From Candidatus Foliamicus numerosus (lineage in GTDB: Bacteria > Pseudomonadota > Gammaproteobacteria > Steroidobacterales > Foliamicaceae): a stretch of DNA of 64,000 nt. The notes below the pieces were generated by a model. That model had not been told where the DNA came from and searched no databases. It worked only from the letters and a program-made list of their open reading frames with translations. Made by a program: the position numbers and the translations under genes. Shown here in pieces: positions 51,567 to 60,483 of this stretch. The stretch is taken from NCBI GenBank assembly GCA_028285945.1, contig JAPYNE010000022.1, forward strand, positions 143,180 through 207,179, written 5' to 3'. How positions within the stretch are numbered: the first letter of the stretch is position 1; each line of letters begins with the position of its first letter.

Positions 51567-53450
51567 GTGCTGGTCGTGGGAGGGTCCACCTCCGCCCTGT
51601 TCGCGGCGCTGCATGCCGCAAGGGAGGGCGCGTCAACCTGCCTCGTTGAGCCTACGGACTGGGTGGGCGGCCAATTGACCGCGGGCGGCGTTCCCGCCGT
51701 TGATTTCGCTTGGAGGGAAAACGCCCAGGGCATCAACGCGAAAGCGGCGCACAAGGAAAGATGCAACAATCACTACGAGTTCCACGATTGGCTTCAAGCC
51801 ATAGGCAATCCGGGCGATTGCACGGTTTCAAGGCACTGCTTTTTGCCCCGCAGCCTGCTGGACGGCCCGATAGCGGAGGCGGTCCGGCGCGAGAGCAATC
51901 TTGCCGTTTTCCTCAATGCGGTTCCGATTGCGGTTGAAACCGAAACGAATGGCGGCAAGCGCGAAATTTCCAGAGTGGCGGCCGTGCAAAGATTTCCCAA
52001 AGCGAGCGGCAAGTTCGCTGGCCACGAAAGAGACTTGAGCGCAGCCATAGGAGACTGGTACTCACCTCGTCCCACGGCGTTCTTTGATAAGCGGCGCCTC
52101 TCGTTCGGCCCTTGCGAAGGAAGGAAAATGATGGTGGTCGAGGCCAGCGAATTCGGCGACGCGCTGGCCTTGTCGAATGCCCGCTACCTTGTGGGCGAGG
52201 ATGGGTTCGAGGGCTCCGCCCGGCAATGGCATAGCGGATGCGGGCAAAGCTTCACCGCCGTGTTCAATCTGTCGATTGCCAAAAAAGCGCCGAATGCCGG
52301 CTCCTGGTCCGCGGCGGGCGCGCCGCAGGATCATGAATTCAGCTTTGGCTCCTATGATTGGAGCAAGGTCTGGCGGTACCGCCGATTAAAGGGGAATGGC
52401 GCGCCGGACATCGGGCAGATCAGCGCCATGAACTGGAAGCGAGGAAACATCAATAATGGCAATGATTACGCCGATCGCCATCTGTTCCTCCCGCACGAGG
52501 CCGCCAGGAAAACCGTCGAGCAAGGCCAGTGGCGCGGCGGCGTGGACACCGAGGCGCTAGAGGGAGCGGAAAGGCTGTCACGCCATTTTTACAGCTGGTT
52601 CGCCAGCCAGGCGCCGACCGCTTTTCGCGGCCTTATTCATGTGGATACGGAGTCGGTGGGGACCCGGCATGGCTTTTACAAGTTTCCGTACTTGAGGGAA
52701 TCGCGCCGCAGCGTGGGGCATGGCGGCTTTCTTCTGTGCGCCTGGGATTTGAGTTTCTTTCCGGGGCCAACAGGCTTCCCTTTCGCGGACCGCGTGGCAA
52801 CGACCCTCTACGACTACGATATCCACGCCCTCAACGGTTGCGGAGCGAGAACGGAGGAGGCGGACGTTTACTGGAGGAAGCATCCGAAGCCCTTCTACTT
52901 GCCTTTGAGGGCTTTCTCCAACGACACGGTCGCCAATCTGGTGGTTGCGGGCAAATGCATGGCCCAATCCTTCCTGGCGAACGCCGCCACGCGCCTTCAT
53001 CCCGGCGAGGTGGTTTCCGGCACCGCCGCGGGGGTGATTGCGGCGCACTGCTCCCGAAAGGCTGAGAGCATGCACCAGTTGATCGAGAGCATGGATTTCA
53101 AGGAAGTCCAGAAGAAGGTTTCGCGCTACCAGCCGCTGGAATGGAAAATCGGCGGCGAGACGTTTCCGAAAGACGGCCGCAAGCCTGCGAAAATCGCTTT
53201 CGGCTTTGGCAACCCGCACGGCTGGGATGTCGAGTGGGCCGATTCTTTGCGCGCCTATCATGATCGCGATTTTCTCTATTTCCCTATTCCAGACAGGGAA
53301 ATTGAGTCTTTAGCGGAGAAAATAAAGCGCAAAAGCGCCGCCCCGCCCTCCTTTGAAAAAGTGTCGCGCAGCGGCGGACGCTTCCTGAAGTGCCTCAAAA
53401 AAACCGGCTTTGAAGCGCTTTCCTTGAAATTCGCAAAAACATCACGATAA
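51567..53450 (+). CDS. FAD-dependent oxidoreductase (FAD_oxidored type)
   Basis: A flavoprotein of about 627 residues. The dinucleotide fold VLVVGGSTSALFAALHAA is at the very N-terminus, followed by EPTDWVGGQLTAGGVPAVD, and a second FAD segment KCMAQSFLANAATRLHPGEVVSGTAAG near residue 490 (given as NAATRLHPGEVVSGTAAG). The family occurs in carbohydrate-use clusters in many bacteria but has no defined reaction here. No ATG is available: the GTG at 51567 is the best start, about 30 bases after the GntR stop. No signal peptide is evident. The C-terminus is basic (KSAAPPSFEKVSRSGGRFLK). Confidence 0.82.
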   Translation: MLVVGGSTSALFAALHAAREGASTCLVEPTDWVGGQLTAGGVPAVDFAWRENAQGINAKAAHKERCNNHYEFHDWLQAIGNPGDCTVSRHCFLPRSLLDGPIAEAVRRESNLAVFLNAVPIAVETETNGGKREISRVAAVQRFPKASGKFAGHERDLSAAIGDWYSPRPTAFFDKRRLSFGPCEGRKMMVVEASEFGDALALSNARYLVGEDGFEGSARQWHSGCGQSFTAVFNLSIAKKAPNAGSWSAAGAPQDHEFSFGSYDWSKVWRYRRLKGNGAPDIGQISAMNWKRGNINNGNDYADRHLFLPHEAARKTVEQGQWRGGVDTEALEGAERLSRHFYSWFASQAPTAFRGLIHVDTESVGTRHGFYKFPYLRESRRSVGHGGFLLCAWDLSFFPGPTGFPFADRVATTLYDYDIHALNGCGARTEEADVYWRKHPKPFYLPLRAFSNDTVANLVVAGKCMAQSFLANAATRLHPGEVVSGTAAGVIAAHCSRKAESMHQLIESMDFKEVQKKVSRYQPLEWKIGGETFPKDGRKPAKIAFGFGNPHGWDVEWADSLRAYHDRDFLYFPIPDREIESLAEKIKRKSAAPPSFEKVSRSGGRFLKCLKKTGFEALSLKFAKTSR

Positions 53451-53492
53451 TGCAAAGGCAGCGATGGCGAAGCGCGGTTATTGCGCGAGGCA

Positions 53493-53870
53493 TCAAAGCG
53501 GGGCGCTGCCATCCAGTCGCGCCAAGGCTTTATCGAAAGTGCCCACTGGCAAATGCCCGGCCTTTCGGGCCACTTCCACAATCAGGCAATCCGAAAATCC
53601 GGCGGCAGCCTTCTGAAATGCCGACAGCGCACGGCGCACAGAGTCTTCATCTTGGAGAGTGATTCGGTCATGCTCCATCAGCATGCCGACAACAGTGGCA
53701 ACCTCGCGATGCCCCAATCCATACGCGGACTCCAGCACCCAAACCGTTTCGGCAAGAACGAGAAGCGAAACCCAAGCCCCCGGCGAGACAAAGCTCTCCG
53801 CGCTGGCCACTTGTTCCGGGTCGTCCCGGGCAATCAGCCGAATCAGAACGTTGGTGTCAGCGGCCCGCAT
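53493..53870 (-). CDS. PIN-domain toxin (VapC-like)
   Basis: A 125-residue PIN nuclease: AADTNVLIRLIARDD carries the first Asp, VLAETVWVLES the Glu, and GFSDCLIVEVARKAG with TFDKALARL the remaining acidic residues. It is the toxin of a type II module, translated after the overlapping AbrB-type antitoxin (14-base overlap). The gene separates the glycan locus from the TRAP genes. Confidence 0.87.
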   Translation of the reverse strand: MRAADTNVLIRLIARDDPEQVASAESFVSPGAWVSLLVLAETVWVLESAYGLGHREVATVVGMLMEHDRITLQDEDSVRRALSAFQKAAAGFSDCLIVEVARKAGHLPVGTFDKALARLDGSAPL

Positions 53871-54117
53871 GTTTGCGCCGCGCTCTCGACCGAATCCCGG
53901 CATCCATGGCATCGATGCCCCTCGGGTCCGGCGGCGCGGAGAATACGGCCTTATGGATCTCCTCGGAAGAGTGCCTTGCCGCCTTCCGCACCACGACTTC
54001 GCTGCCTTGGGCCCGCCACTCGATTTTGGAACCGGGCGACAATCCGAGTTTCCGGCGCACAGGCGCAGGCACCGAAACCTGGCCTTGGGAGGTGATTTTG
54101 GATTCGATCGTTTCCAT
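53857..54117 (-). CDS. AbrB/MazE-type antitoxin
   Basis: An 86-residue antitoxin with the swapped-hairpin domain ESKITSQGQVSVPAPVRRKL then GLSPGSKIEWRAQGSEVVV, and a tail that would bind the PIN toxin. ATG 54117 is chosen because AGGAAA precedes it and the domain begins there; an upstream frame extension to 54174 adds residues unlike the family. Confidence 0.86.
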   Translation of the reverse strand: METIESKITSQGQVSVPAPVRRKLGLSPGSKIEWRAQGSEVVVRKAARHSSEEIHKAVFSAPPDPRGIDAMDAGIRSRARRKHAGR

Positions 54118-54293
54118 GCGCTTTCCTACCTTGACCCGGGCGGGTATTTTCTCATTTATTACCCCGGTAATCAAGCGTCGTGGCTATCCGCAACAGATCA
54201 CGATAAGGCAGCAATGGCGAGGCACGGCCGAAGTCGGCCCAGGGTCGAAAAACACTGCTTTCGGGGCGGAGCAGGCCTGCGGGCGTGACCGCG

Positions 54294-55556
54294 TTACTGC
54301 AGCAGGAACAGCGACAGGCCGGGCCAGAAGGACACGGCGGCCAGCGCCGCCAGCATCAGCAGCAGGAACGGCAGCACGGCGCGGCAGATTTCGCCGAAGG
54401 ATTCCTTGAAGGCGGTCATCGCTACGATGAGATTCAGCCCCATAGGCGGCGTGAGGTAGCCCATCTCCAGATTCACCACCATCACCACGCCGAAATGCAC
54501 GGCATCCATGCCCTGGGCCACTGCGATAGGCTGCAAAAGCGGCGCCAGGATCAAAATGGCGGAGCCAATATCCATGAAGCAGCCCACCAGCAGCAGGAAG
54601 GCGTTCATCAGCAAAATGAAGCCGGGCAGCGAGTCGATATGCGTCGAGAGCCACTCCACAGCCATGTCCGGCACCTGCTCGTAGGTCAGAAACACGTTGA
54701 GCGCCAGCGCCATCATCAGCACCGGAAACAGCGAGCCCATCAAGCGCGTGGTGCTGGTGAACACTTCGATTACATCCTTGAAACGCATTTCGCGGTGAAT
54801 CACGATTTCCACGAAGAAACCGTAAACCACGGCGATCGACGCGGATTCGGTCGCGGTGAACCAGCCGGTATAGATTCCGCCCAGAATAATGACCGGCATC
54901 AGAAGCGACCAGATCCCCCGCGCGAACGCCGCTCCGATTTCCTGCGCGCTCCAGCTTCCCAGCCGAAAACGCCAGTTGCGGGCAATGGCCCATGCGCTCA
55001 TCAGGCCGGTAAGGAGCAGCGCCGGGCCCACGCCGGCGATAAACAGCTCGGAAATCGAGGTTTGCGTCATGATCCCGTAGAGGATGAGCGGAATGCTAGG
55101 CGGCACCACGATGCCGAGCGTGCCGGCCGCGCACAGCGCGCCCAAGGCGAAGCGTTTGCTGTAGCCGGCTTCCAGCAAGGCCGGATACATCACCGCGCCA
55201 ATGGCCAGCAGCGCCACGGTGCCTGAACCGGTCACGGCGGCGAACATCGCGCACGACAGCACCGTGGCGATCGCAAGCCCGCCGGGAATCGGCGCCGACA
55301 GCGCCCGCGCCAAGCGGATCAGGCGGCTTGCGATGGCGCCCCGGGCCATGACAGCGCCCGCCAACAGGTACATAGGAATCGACAGCAGCACATCGCGGTT
55401 GAGGCCGTCCCAGCCATCGTTGATGATGTTCTGCACCTGGCCGTCGCCCCAAAACCAATAGGCCATCCCGGCGACCACGCCCAGCACCACCAGCAGGTTC
55501 TGCCGCAGAGCCAGCAGCAACAAGGCAGCGCCCAGGATGCTCAGCGCGCCGGTCAT
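54294..55556 (-). CDS. TRAP transporter large permease, DctM type
   Basis: Inner-membrane subunit of a tripartite ATP-independent transporter, 420 residues, about twelve hydrophobic segments. Family marks: GSGTVALLAIGAVMYPALLEAGY, GTLGIVVPPSIPLILYG, GWFTATESASIAVVYGFFVE and MGYLTPPMGLNLIV. It overlaps the small subunit gene by four bases. Driven by the sodium or proton gradient, it would take up an organic acid; the substrate is unknown. Confidence 0.94.
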   Translation of the reverse strand: MTGALSILGAALLLLALRQNLLVVLGVVAGMAYWFWGDGQVQNIINDGWDGLNRDVLLSIPMYLLAGAVMARGAIASRLIRLARALSAPIPGGLAIATVLSCAMFAAVTGSGTVALLAIGAVMYPALLEAGYSKRFALGALCAAGTLGIVVPPSIPLILYGIMTQTSISELFIAGVGPALLLTGLMSAWAIARNWRFRLGSWSAQEIGAAFARGIWSLLMPVIILGGIYTGWFTATESASIAVVYGFFVEIVIHREMRFKDVIEVFTSTTRLMGSLFPVLMMALALNVFLTYEQVPDMAVEWLSTHIDSLPGFILLMNAFLLLVGCFMDIGSAILILAPLLQPIAVAQGMDAVHFGVVMVVNLEMGYLTPPMGLNLIVAMTAFKESFGEICRAVLPFLLLMLAALAAVSFWPGLSLFLLQ

Positions 55557-56080
55557 GATTCCAGCTTGGTTTGCGCGTCCGCCATCGCGCCCTGCTCCGG
55601 CGGCTTGAGGTCCGGCCAGCGCGCATACAGCCCGTGGCGCAGGGCGGCCAGCGCAAACACCAGCGGAATCACGCCCTGGATCGGCCAGACGATCATTCTC
55701 AGCACCACGGAACGCACATCGAGCAGGTAGGTCTCGCGCACCAAGTCAAACGCGACCAAGGCAAAGGCCAGGCAGAACAGCGCCATCAGGACCTCGCTGA
55801 AATGATCGAGAAACGGCCCCCAGGATTTCGGCAGCCAGCCGTCGGCGAACCGGGGCCGCAAATGCGCATTGGCGGCCGAAGCCAGCCCGATGCCGAACAT
55901 CACCTTGATCACGTTGGCGTACACGCCGATCTGGCGCGCCCAGTACAAGCCGGAGCCGCTGAACACGCGGGTCGCCACGTCGCTGAAAATCACCGCGACC
56001 AGCAGGGCGAAAGCAACGCAGGCAATGGCCCGCTCCACCTGGTACAGCGCGGAGAGAAAACGCCGCGCCGATTCCTTCAC
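55553..56080 (-). CDS. TRAP transporter small permease, DctQ type
   Basis: A 175-residue inner-membrane subunit with four hydrophobic segments (first near residues 18-40, VAFALLVAVIFSDVATRVF) that completes the membrane part with DctM. Translationally coupled to dctM. The binding-protein gene is not next to it but on the opposite strand at 57676, beyond a decayed gene. Confidence 0.9.
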   Translation of the reverse strand: MKESARRFLSALYQVERAIACVAFALLVAVIFSDVATRVFSGSGLYWARQIGVYANVIKVMFGIGLASAANAHLRPRFADGWLPKSWGPFLDHFSEVLMALFCLAFALVAFDLVRETYLLDVRSVVLRMIVWPIQGVIPLVFALAALRHGLYARWPDLKPPEQGAMADAQTKLES

Positions 56081-56675
56081 CGCATATCCTTGCTGCGCGC
56101 CATCAACATCCGGATCACTGGTTCAGGTCGCGCGCGACGCGCAACCCCACACGGGCGCTGCGAAGAAAGCGCGGCCGCGAGAACCGCCAATACAATCGTT
56201 GTGGGCTTTGGACCCAAAACGGGAAATGGCGTCAGCGCCCGCGTATGGCGCGGGTTTCTTCCCGGCTCGGCCCTGCAACCCGGCGCATATGGAATTCGAA
56301 TGCGTCTTCCCTGCGACCGGCGACGCGGTGGCGATCAACGCAACTGCAACAACGGAGAAAGTGGGTTTCTTCATTGCAAACCTCGTCAACTCAATCCAGT
56401 GCTTGGATCGTTTCACAGCCTGCGCGGGCCAAGCAAGCCGGTGCGCCATCATAACGTGGTCGCCAGAAACCTGCGGGGACGCGAAGATCATCTGGCAGAA
56501 AGGTCACGCTCCCGCGCCGCTGCAAAGATATGCCGTAAGGCGCCTTGCGCGCCATTTTCAACAAGCGGCGTCGATATCCTGGAATTCCCGGCCGCCGGAC
56601 AAGCACGGCCATCAATGGGCGCGCCTGAGCGGGTGGGTACAATGCGCTTCTTTTTCCTGCGAGAGGGATGAGCGG
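56081..56675. other. Region between TRAP permeases and QOR gene with gene debris
   Basis: 595 bp without an intact gene. It contains the formylglycine-enzyme remnant at 56115-56374. The remainder, 56375-56675, shows open frames on both strands but no family resemblance or ribosome site; the promoter of the rightward operon should lie here. Confidence 0.55.
56115..56374 (-). pseudogene. Decayed formylglycine-generating-enzyme-like gene
   Basis: An ATG at 56374 preceded by GAGG opens a signal peptide (MKKPTFSVVAVALIATASPV). In one frame the following DNA reads FEFHMRRVAGPSREE, like the FGE/SUMF1 opening, and further on, in a frame ending at a TGA at 56115, PRFLRSARVGLRVARDLNQ, close to the family ending (VGFRVARDL). 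The two lie in different frames and only about 120 bp apart, whereas about 600 bp is expected, so most of the domain is gone. An intact 83-residue frame through the same DNA (to 56123) has no family resemblance after the signal. Confidence 0.42.
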
Positions 56676-57671
56676 ATGTCGAATACCATGCGCGCCGTTG
56701 TTGCCGAAGCGCCGGGCGGGCCGGATTCGCTGCAATTGAGGGAATTGGCGGTGCCTTCACCGGGCGAGGGCGAAGTGCGGATACAGGTGGCCTACGCGCC
56801 GCTCAACCCGCTGGACACGCATGCGCGGGCCAACCGAATCAAGTGGATGCATCCCGGTTTTCCGTTTGTGACCGGCTACGAATACTCAGGAAGAGTGGTG
56901 GAAACCGGCGAGGGCGTGGACTCCGCGCTTCACGGCCAGCGCGTGGCCGTGAACGGGCAGTGGAACGGCAACGGCGAGTTCGCCATCGCCAAGGCCGCCG
57001 GGCTGGTGTCCATCCCGGACCGCTTCGACTACAAGCTGGGATCGACCTTCTCGACCTGCGCGCCCACCTCTTGGCACCTGGTTCATTCCGCCGGCAGAGT
57101 CCAGCCCGGCCAAACGGTGGTCGTGCATTCCGCGGCCGGCGCGGTCGGCATCATGACCACCCAGATCGCCAAGGAGGCCGGCGCCGCGGTGATCGGGCTG
57201 GCGGGCGGCGAAAAGAAAGCCGAATGGGCGAAACAGTTCGGCGCCGACCATATGCTCGACTACCGCTCCAAGGAATGGCCGGCGCAAGTCAAGGAGCTGA
57301 CCGGAGGGCGCGGCGCCGATGTGATCATCGACGGCGTGCAAGGGCCCCACGCGCCGCGCAACTACGATGCCTGCGCGCCGCTGGGCAACGTGATCTATAT
57401 CGGCGCGATGGGCGGACTGGCCCCGCAAGTCGATATTTCCCTTTTAATCGGCAAGAGCATCAGCGTGACCGGCTTCGTGCAGTTCTTCCACCAGGCCCGT
57501 ACCCGCCAGGCTGAAGATGCCGAAATCGAAGAGAAGCTCGCCTCCGGCCAGTGGCGCATTCCCATCGAGCGGGTGGCCGCCCTGGAGGAGACGCCGGCCA
57601 TGCATGCCGCCTTCGAGAACCGCGAGCTGTTCGGCCGCACTCTGATCGAGGTTGGCGGCAACAGCGTTTAG
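56676..57671 (+). CDS. Quinone oxidoreductase-like zinc-free MDR dehydrogenase
   Basis: A 331-residue NADPH-dependent reductase of the medium-chain family. GroES-like N-terminal domain with YAPLNPLDTHARA and FVTGYEYSGRVVETGEG, then the nucleotide fold with VVHSAAGAVGIMTTQIAKEAG and GADVIIDGVQG. The Cys/His zinc ligands of true alcohol dehydrogenases are absent, so it fits the QOR branch. Start ATG 56676 follows GAGAGGG; a longer frame upstream is uninformative. It ends four bases before the TRAP binding protein start. Confidence 0.88.
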   Translation: MSNTMRAVVAEAPGGPDSLQLRELAVPSPGEGEVRIQVAYAPLNPLDTHARANRIKWMHPGFPFVTGYEYSGRVVETGEGVDSALHGQRVAVNGQWNGNGEFAIAKAAGLVSIPDRFDYKLGSTFSTCAPTSWHLVHSAGRVQPGQTVVVHSAAGAVGIMTTQIAKEAGAAVIGLAGGEKKAEWAKQFGADHMLDYRSKEWPAQVKELTGGRGADVIIDGVQGPHAPRNYDACAPLGNVIYIGAMGGLAPQVDISLLIGKSISVTGFVQFFHQARTRQAEDAEIEEKLASGQWRIPIERVAALEETPAMHAAFENRELFGRTLIEVGGNSV

Positions 57672-57675
57672 CGCA

Positions 57676-58719
57676 GTGCCGCGCCGGCGCGTCCATGCCG
57701 TGCTGCTGCTCGCGGCGCTTTGCGCGGGCGGGTGCGGGCAAAACCGGCAAACGGAGGCGGACGAGGAAAAACTGGTCGTGGTGGTGGGCGCGGCGGGCGC
57801 CATCAACACGCCCTGGCATGACGGCTGGCTTCGCTTCGAGCAGCGGGTTAAGGAAGCCGCCTATCCGGGACTGGAACTACAGCTTTTCGTCAACGGCCAG
57901 CTCGGCACCGAGGAAACCATCATGGCCAACGTGCGGCGCGGGCGGGTGCAGTACGCCGGCACTTCGCTGCACGGCACCTCCAGCGTGGTTCCGGAACTGA
58001 GCGTGATCCTGGCGCCGTACCTGTTTGAAAGCTATGCGGAAGTGGATTTCGTGACCGACAACTATCTGACTCCGCTGTTCACCGAGATGCTCGCCGAGCG
58101 GGGCCTGACCTTCCTGCAATGGAGCGAGGTTGGATGGAACCACGTGTACTGCCGCGAACCCCGGCTGGAGCCGGAAGCGTTCCGCGGGGTCAAGATGCGC
58201 GCCTCCACCGCTATCGCGCCCCAGGTTTTCACCGAAACGATCGGCGCCAGCAATATCCCCCTGCCCTTCGATGAAACGCTGCCCGCCTTGCAAACCGGTC
58301 TGGTGGAATGCGGGCAAAGCGGGGCCGGCCAGTACCTGCTGTCCGGCATCGCCGAAGAGGCGCCGCACTACATGCTGACCCGCCACGCCTATGATTCCGG
58401 CGTGCAATACGCCAATTCCCAATGGTATGAATCGTTGCCGGAAGAGGCGCGCGCCGTGCTGCTTGAAGCGCTGGACGACCAGCAGGAGAACCGCGCCATC
58501 GTCCGCCGGGCCGTTGCGGAACAGGAGCGCGAATGGCAGCAGGACGGCCGGGTCGCTTTCCATGCGCTCAGCGAAGCGCAACGCGAACGCTGGCGCCAGG
58601 CTGCTGAAGGCGCGCACGAGGTGCTGCTGGAGCGCATCGGCGGGCGGGCGGGCGAAGTGTACGATCGCATTCTCGCCGGCAAGGCCGAATTTGCCGCCCG
58701 CAAAAAGGAAGCGAAGTGA
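57676..58719 (+). CDS. TRAP transporter solute-binding lipoprotein, DctP type
   Basis: A 347-residue binding protein. The start GTG at 57676 gives a lipoprotein signal (VLLLAALCAGGCG, with the lipid-anchored Cys at about 21). The DctP fold is shown by LQLFVNGQLGTEETIMANVRRG, ILAPYLFESYAEVDF and FRGVKMRASTAIA, where the conserved Arg salt-bridges the carboxylate of the substrate. Anchoring as a lipoprotein is less common than the soluble form. It is expected to serve the DctQM pair on the other strand. The stop overlaps the next GTG by four bases. Confidence 0.9.
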   Translation: MPRRRVHAVLLLAALCAGGCGQNRQTEADEEKLVVVVGAAGAINTPWHDGWLRFEQRVKEAAYPGLELQLFVNGQLGTEETIMANVRRGRVQYAGTSLHGTSSVVPELSVILAPYLFESYAEVDFVTDNYLTPLFTEMLAERGLTFLQWSEVGWNHVYCREPRLEPEAFRGVKMRASTAIAPQVFTETIGASNIPLPFDETLPALQTGLVECGQSGAGQYLLSGIAEEAPHYMLTRHAYDSGVQYANSQWYESLPEEARAVLLEALDDQQENRAIVRRAVAEQEREWQQDGRVAFHALSEAQRERWRQAAEGAHEVLLERIGGRAGEVYDRILAGKAEFAARKKEAK

Positions 58720-59306
58720 GCATCCGCGACCAAGTGATGGCCCTGGACATCCCGCCGCTTGAGCGCGGGAAGCTTGACGGGGACCTGCGCGAATACTTCG
58801 CGCTGTGCGAGGAAAAGCTGGGCTTCGTTCCCAATGTGCTCGCCGCGCATTCCTTCAGCAGCGAAAAACTCCGCGTCTTCCGCGAGCTTTACGACGAGCT
58901 GATGCTGGCCGACTCGGGCCTGAGCAAGCTGGAGCGCGAAATGATCGCGGTGGTGGTGTCCTCGGCCAATCATTGCCTGTATTGCCTGGTGGCCCACGGC
59001 GCGGCGGTGCGAAAGCTTTCGGGCGATCCGCTGCTGGGCGAAGCGCTGGCCATGAACTACCGGGAGGCGGCGCTCACGCCGCGCCAGAGGGCCATGCTGG
59101 ATTTCGCCTGGAAGGCCACCACCCAGCCCCGAAAGACCGGCGCCAAGGACCGGGCGCGGCTGCGCGAGGCCGGGTTCGATGAACGCGACCTCTGGGACAT
59201 CGCCAATGTGACCGGCTTTTTCAATTTCAGCAACCGCGTGGCGATGGCCACGGGAATGACCCCGAACCGCGAATACCACGATATGGCGCGCGCGACCGCT
59301 GACTAG
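58716..59306 (+). CDS. AhpD-like carboxymuconolactone decarboxylase/peroxidase family protein
   Basis: A 196-residue all-helical protein of the peroxidase-related branch of the AhpD family. The redox-active CxxC and His are in SANHCLYCLVAHGAA, preceded by LSKLEREMIAVVVS. The GTG start overlaps the TRAP binding protein stop (GTGA). It could detoxify peroxides or act on a lactone; its place between a binding protein and an aldo/keto reductase suggests a role in handling the imported compound. Confidence 0.85.
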   Translation: MSIRDQVMALDIPPLERGKLDGDLREYFALCEEKLGFVPNVLAAHSFSSEKLRVFRELYDELMLADSGLSKLEREMIAVVVSSANHCLYCLVAHGAAVRKLSGDPLLGEALAMNYREAALTPRQRAMLDFAWKATTQPRKTGAKDRARLREAGFDERDLWDIANVTGFFNFSNRVAMATGMTPNREYHDMARATAD

Positions 59307-59328
59307 CGCCGCCGGGAGGATTCCACCC

Positions 59329-60381
59329 ATGAAACTGAGATTGCTGGGCTCGAGCGGCCTGCGCGTGTCCGAGCTGTGCCTAGGCACAATGACCTTCGGC
59401 GGAACCGCCCACCTGTATGCCGGAGAAAAGGACTGCCGCGCGGTTTACGATGCCTACCTCGCCGCCGGCGGGAACTTTATCGACACGGCCGACATGTACG
59501 GCATGGGCGCCAGCGAGAGCATGCTGGGCCGCTTCATGGGCGAAGACCGCCAGCGCATCATCCTGGCCAGCAAGTACTCGATGAATACCAGCCCCGACGA
59601 TCCCAACGCCGGCGGCAACCACCGGGCCAACCTGGTGCGCTCGCTGGAGGGCAGCCTCAAGCGGCTCAAGACCGACTACCTCGATCTTTACTGGGTGCAT
59701 GCCGCCGACGGATTGACCCCTCCCATCGAAGTGATGCGCGCGCTGGACGACCAGGTGCGGCTCGGCAAAATCCTGCATATCGGCATTTCCAACGCGGCGG
59801 CCTGGTGGGTGGCGGCGATGAACGCAACGGCGGAGCAGCGCGGCTGGACCCGTTTCACCGCCCTCCAGCTTCAGTACAACCTGGCTGAACGCACCATCGA
59901 GAACGCGTTCTTTCCGCTGGCGAAGTTCCAAGACATGGCGATGACCGCCTGGAGCCCCTTGCTATTCGGCGCGCTGACCGGCAAGTACACTCTCTCGAAA
60001 GACGGTTCGGTGGAGGGCAAGGGGCGCCTGGGATCGCCCGGAGGCTCGCGCATGCTGAATCCGCATAGCCTGAAGGTGGCGCAGGGCTTGGAAAAGGTGG
60101 CGGACCGTTTGGATGCCGCTCCGGCGGTTGTCGCGCTGGCCTGGCTGCTGCGCCGTCCGGCGCCGGTCATTCCGATTGTGGGGGCGAGCAAACTCAAGCA
60201 ATTGCAACAGAACCTGTCCTGCGCGGAGATGGAGCTGGATGCCGACACGCTGGCCGAACTGGATGCCCTCTCGCCGCCGCCGCCGACCTTCCCGGAATCG
60301 CTGCTGGCAATGCCGCCGCTGCGGACCATGGTCCACGGCTCGGCGCTGGCGGACCGCCTCGTTCCCTGGAACACGAACTGA
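59329..60381 (+). CDS. Aldo/keto reductase
   Basis: A 350-residue NADPH-dependent TIM-barrel reductase. The catalytic tetrad is visible: Asp and Tyr in NFIDTADMYGMG, Lys in IILASKYSM and His in LYWVHAADG. The cofactor region IPIVGASKLKQLQQNL lies near residue 285. GGGAGGATT precedes the ATG. It is the last gene of the QOR-TRAP binding protein-AhpD operon. Confidence 0.9.
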   Translation: MKLRLLGSSGLRVSELCLGTMTFGGTAHLYAGEKDCRAVYDAYLAAGGNFIDTADMYGMGASESMLGRFMGEDRQRIILASKYSMNTSPDDPNAGGNHRANLVRSLEGSLKRLKTDYLDLYWVHAADGLTPPIEVMRALDDQVRLGKILHIGISNAAAWWVAAMNATAEQRGWTRFTALQLQYNLAERTIENAFFPLAKFQDMAMTAWSPLLFGALTGKYTLSKDGSVEGKGRLGSPGGSRMLNPHSLKVAQGLEKVADRLDAAPAVVALAWLLRRPAPVIPIVGASKLKQLQQNLSCAEMELDADTLAELDALSPPPPTFPESLLAMPPLRTMVHGSALADRLVPWNTN

Positions 60382-60385
60382 CCCT

Positions 60386-60460
60386 CGGGCCGCCTTTGCC
60401 AAGGCCTACCGGGTGCTGAAACCCGGCGGCGACCTTCTGATGAGCGATGTCGCACGCTTG
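60386..60460 (+). pseudogene. Methyltransferase fragment
   Basis: Just after the aldo/keto reductase, about 25 codons read RAAFAKAYRVLKPGGDLLMSDV, the post-motif I region of class I SAM methyltransferases such as UbiE or ArsM. No start codon or SAM-binding motif is present, so this is a fragment. Confidence 0.6.
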
Positions 60461-60483
60461 AGGCATTCGAATTGCGAAGCGGA

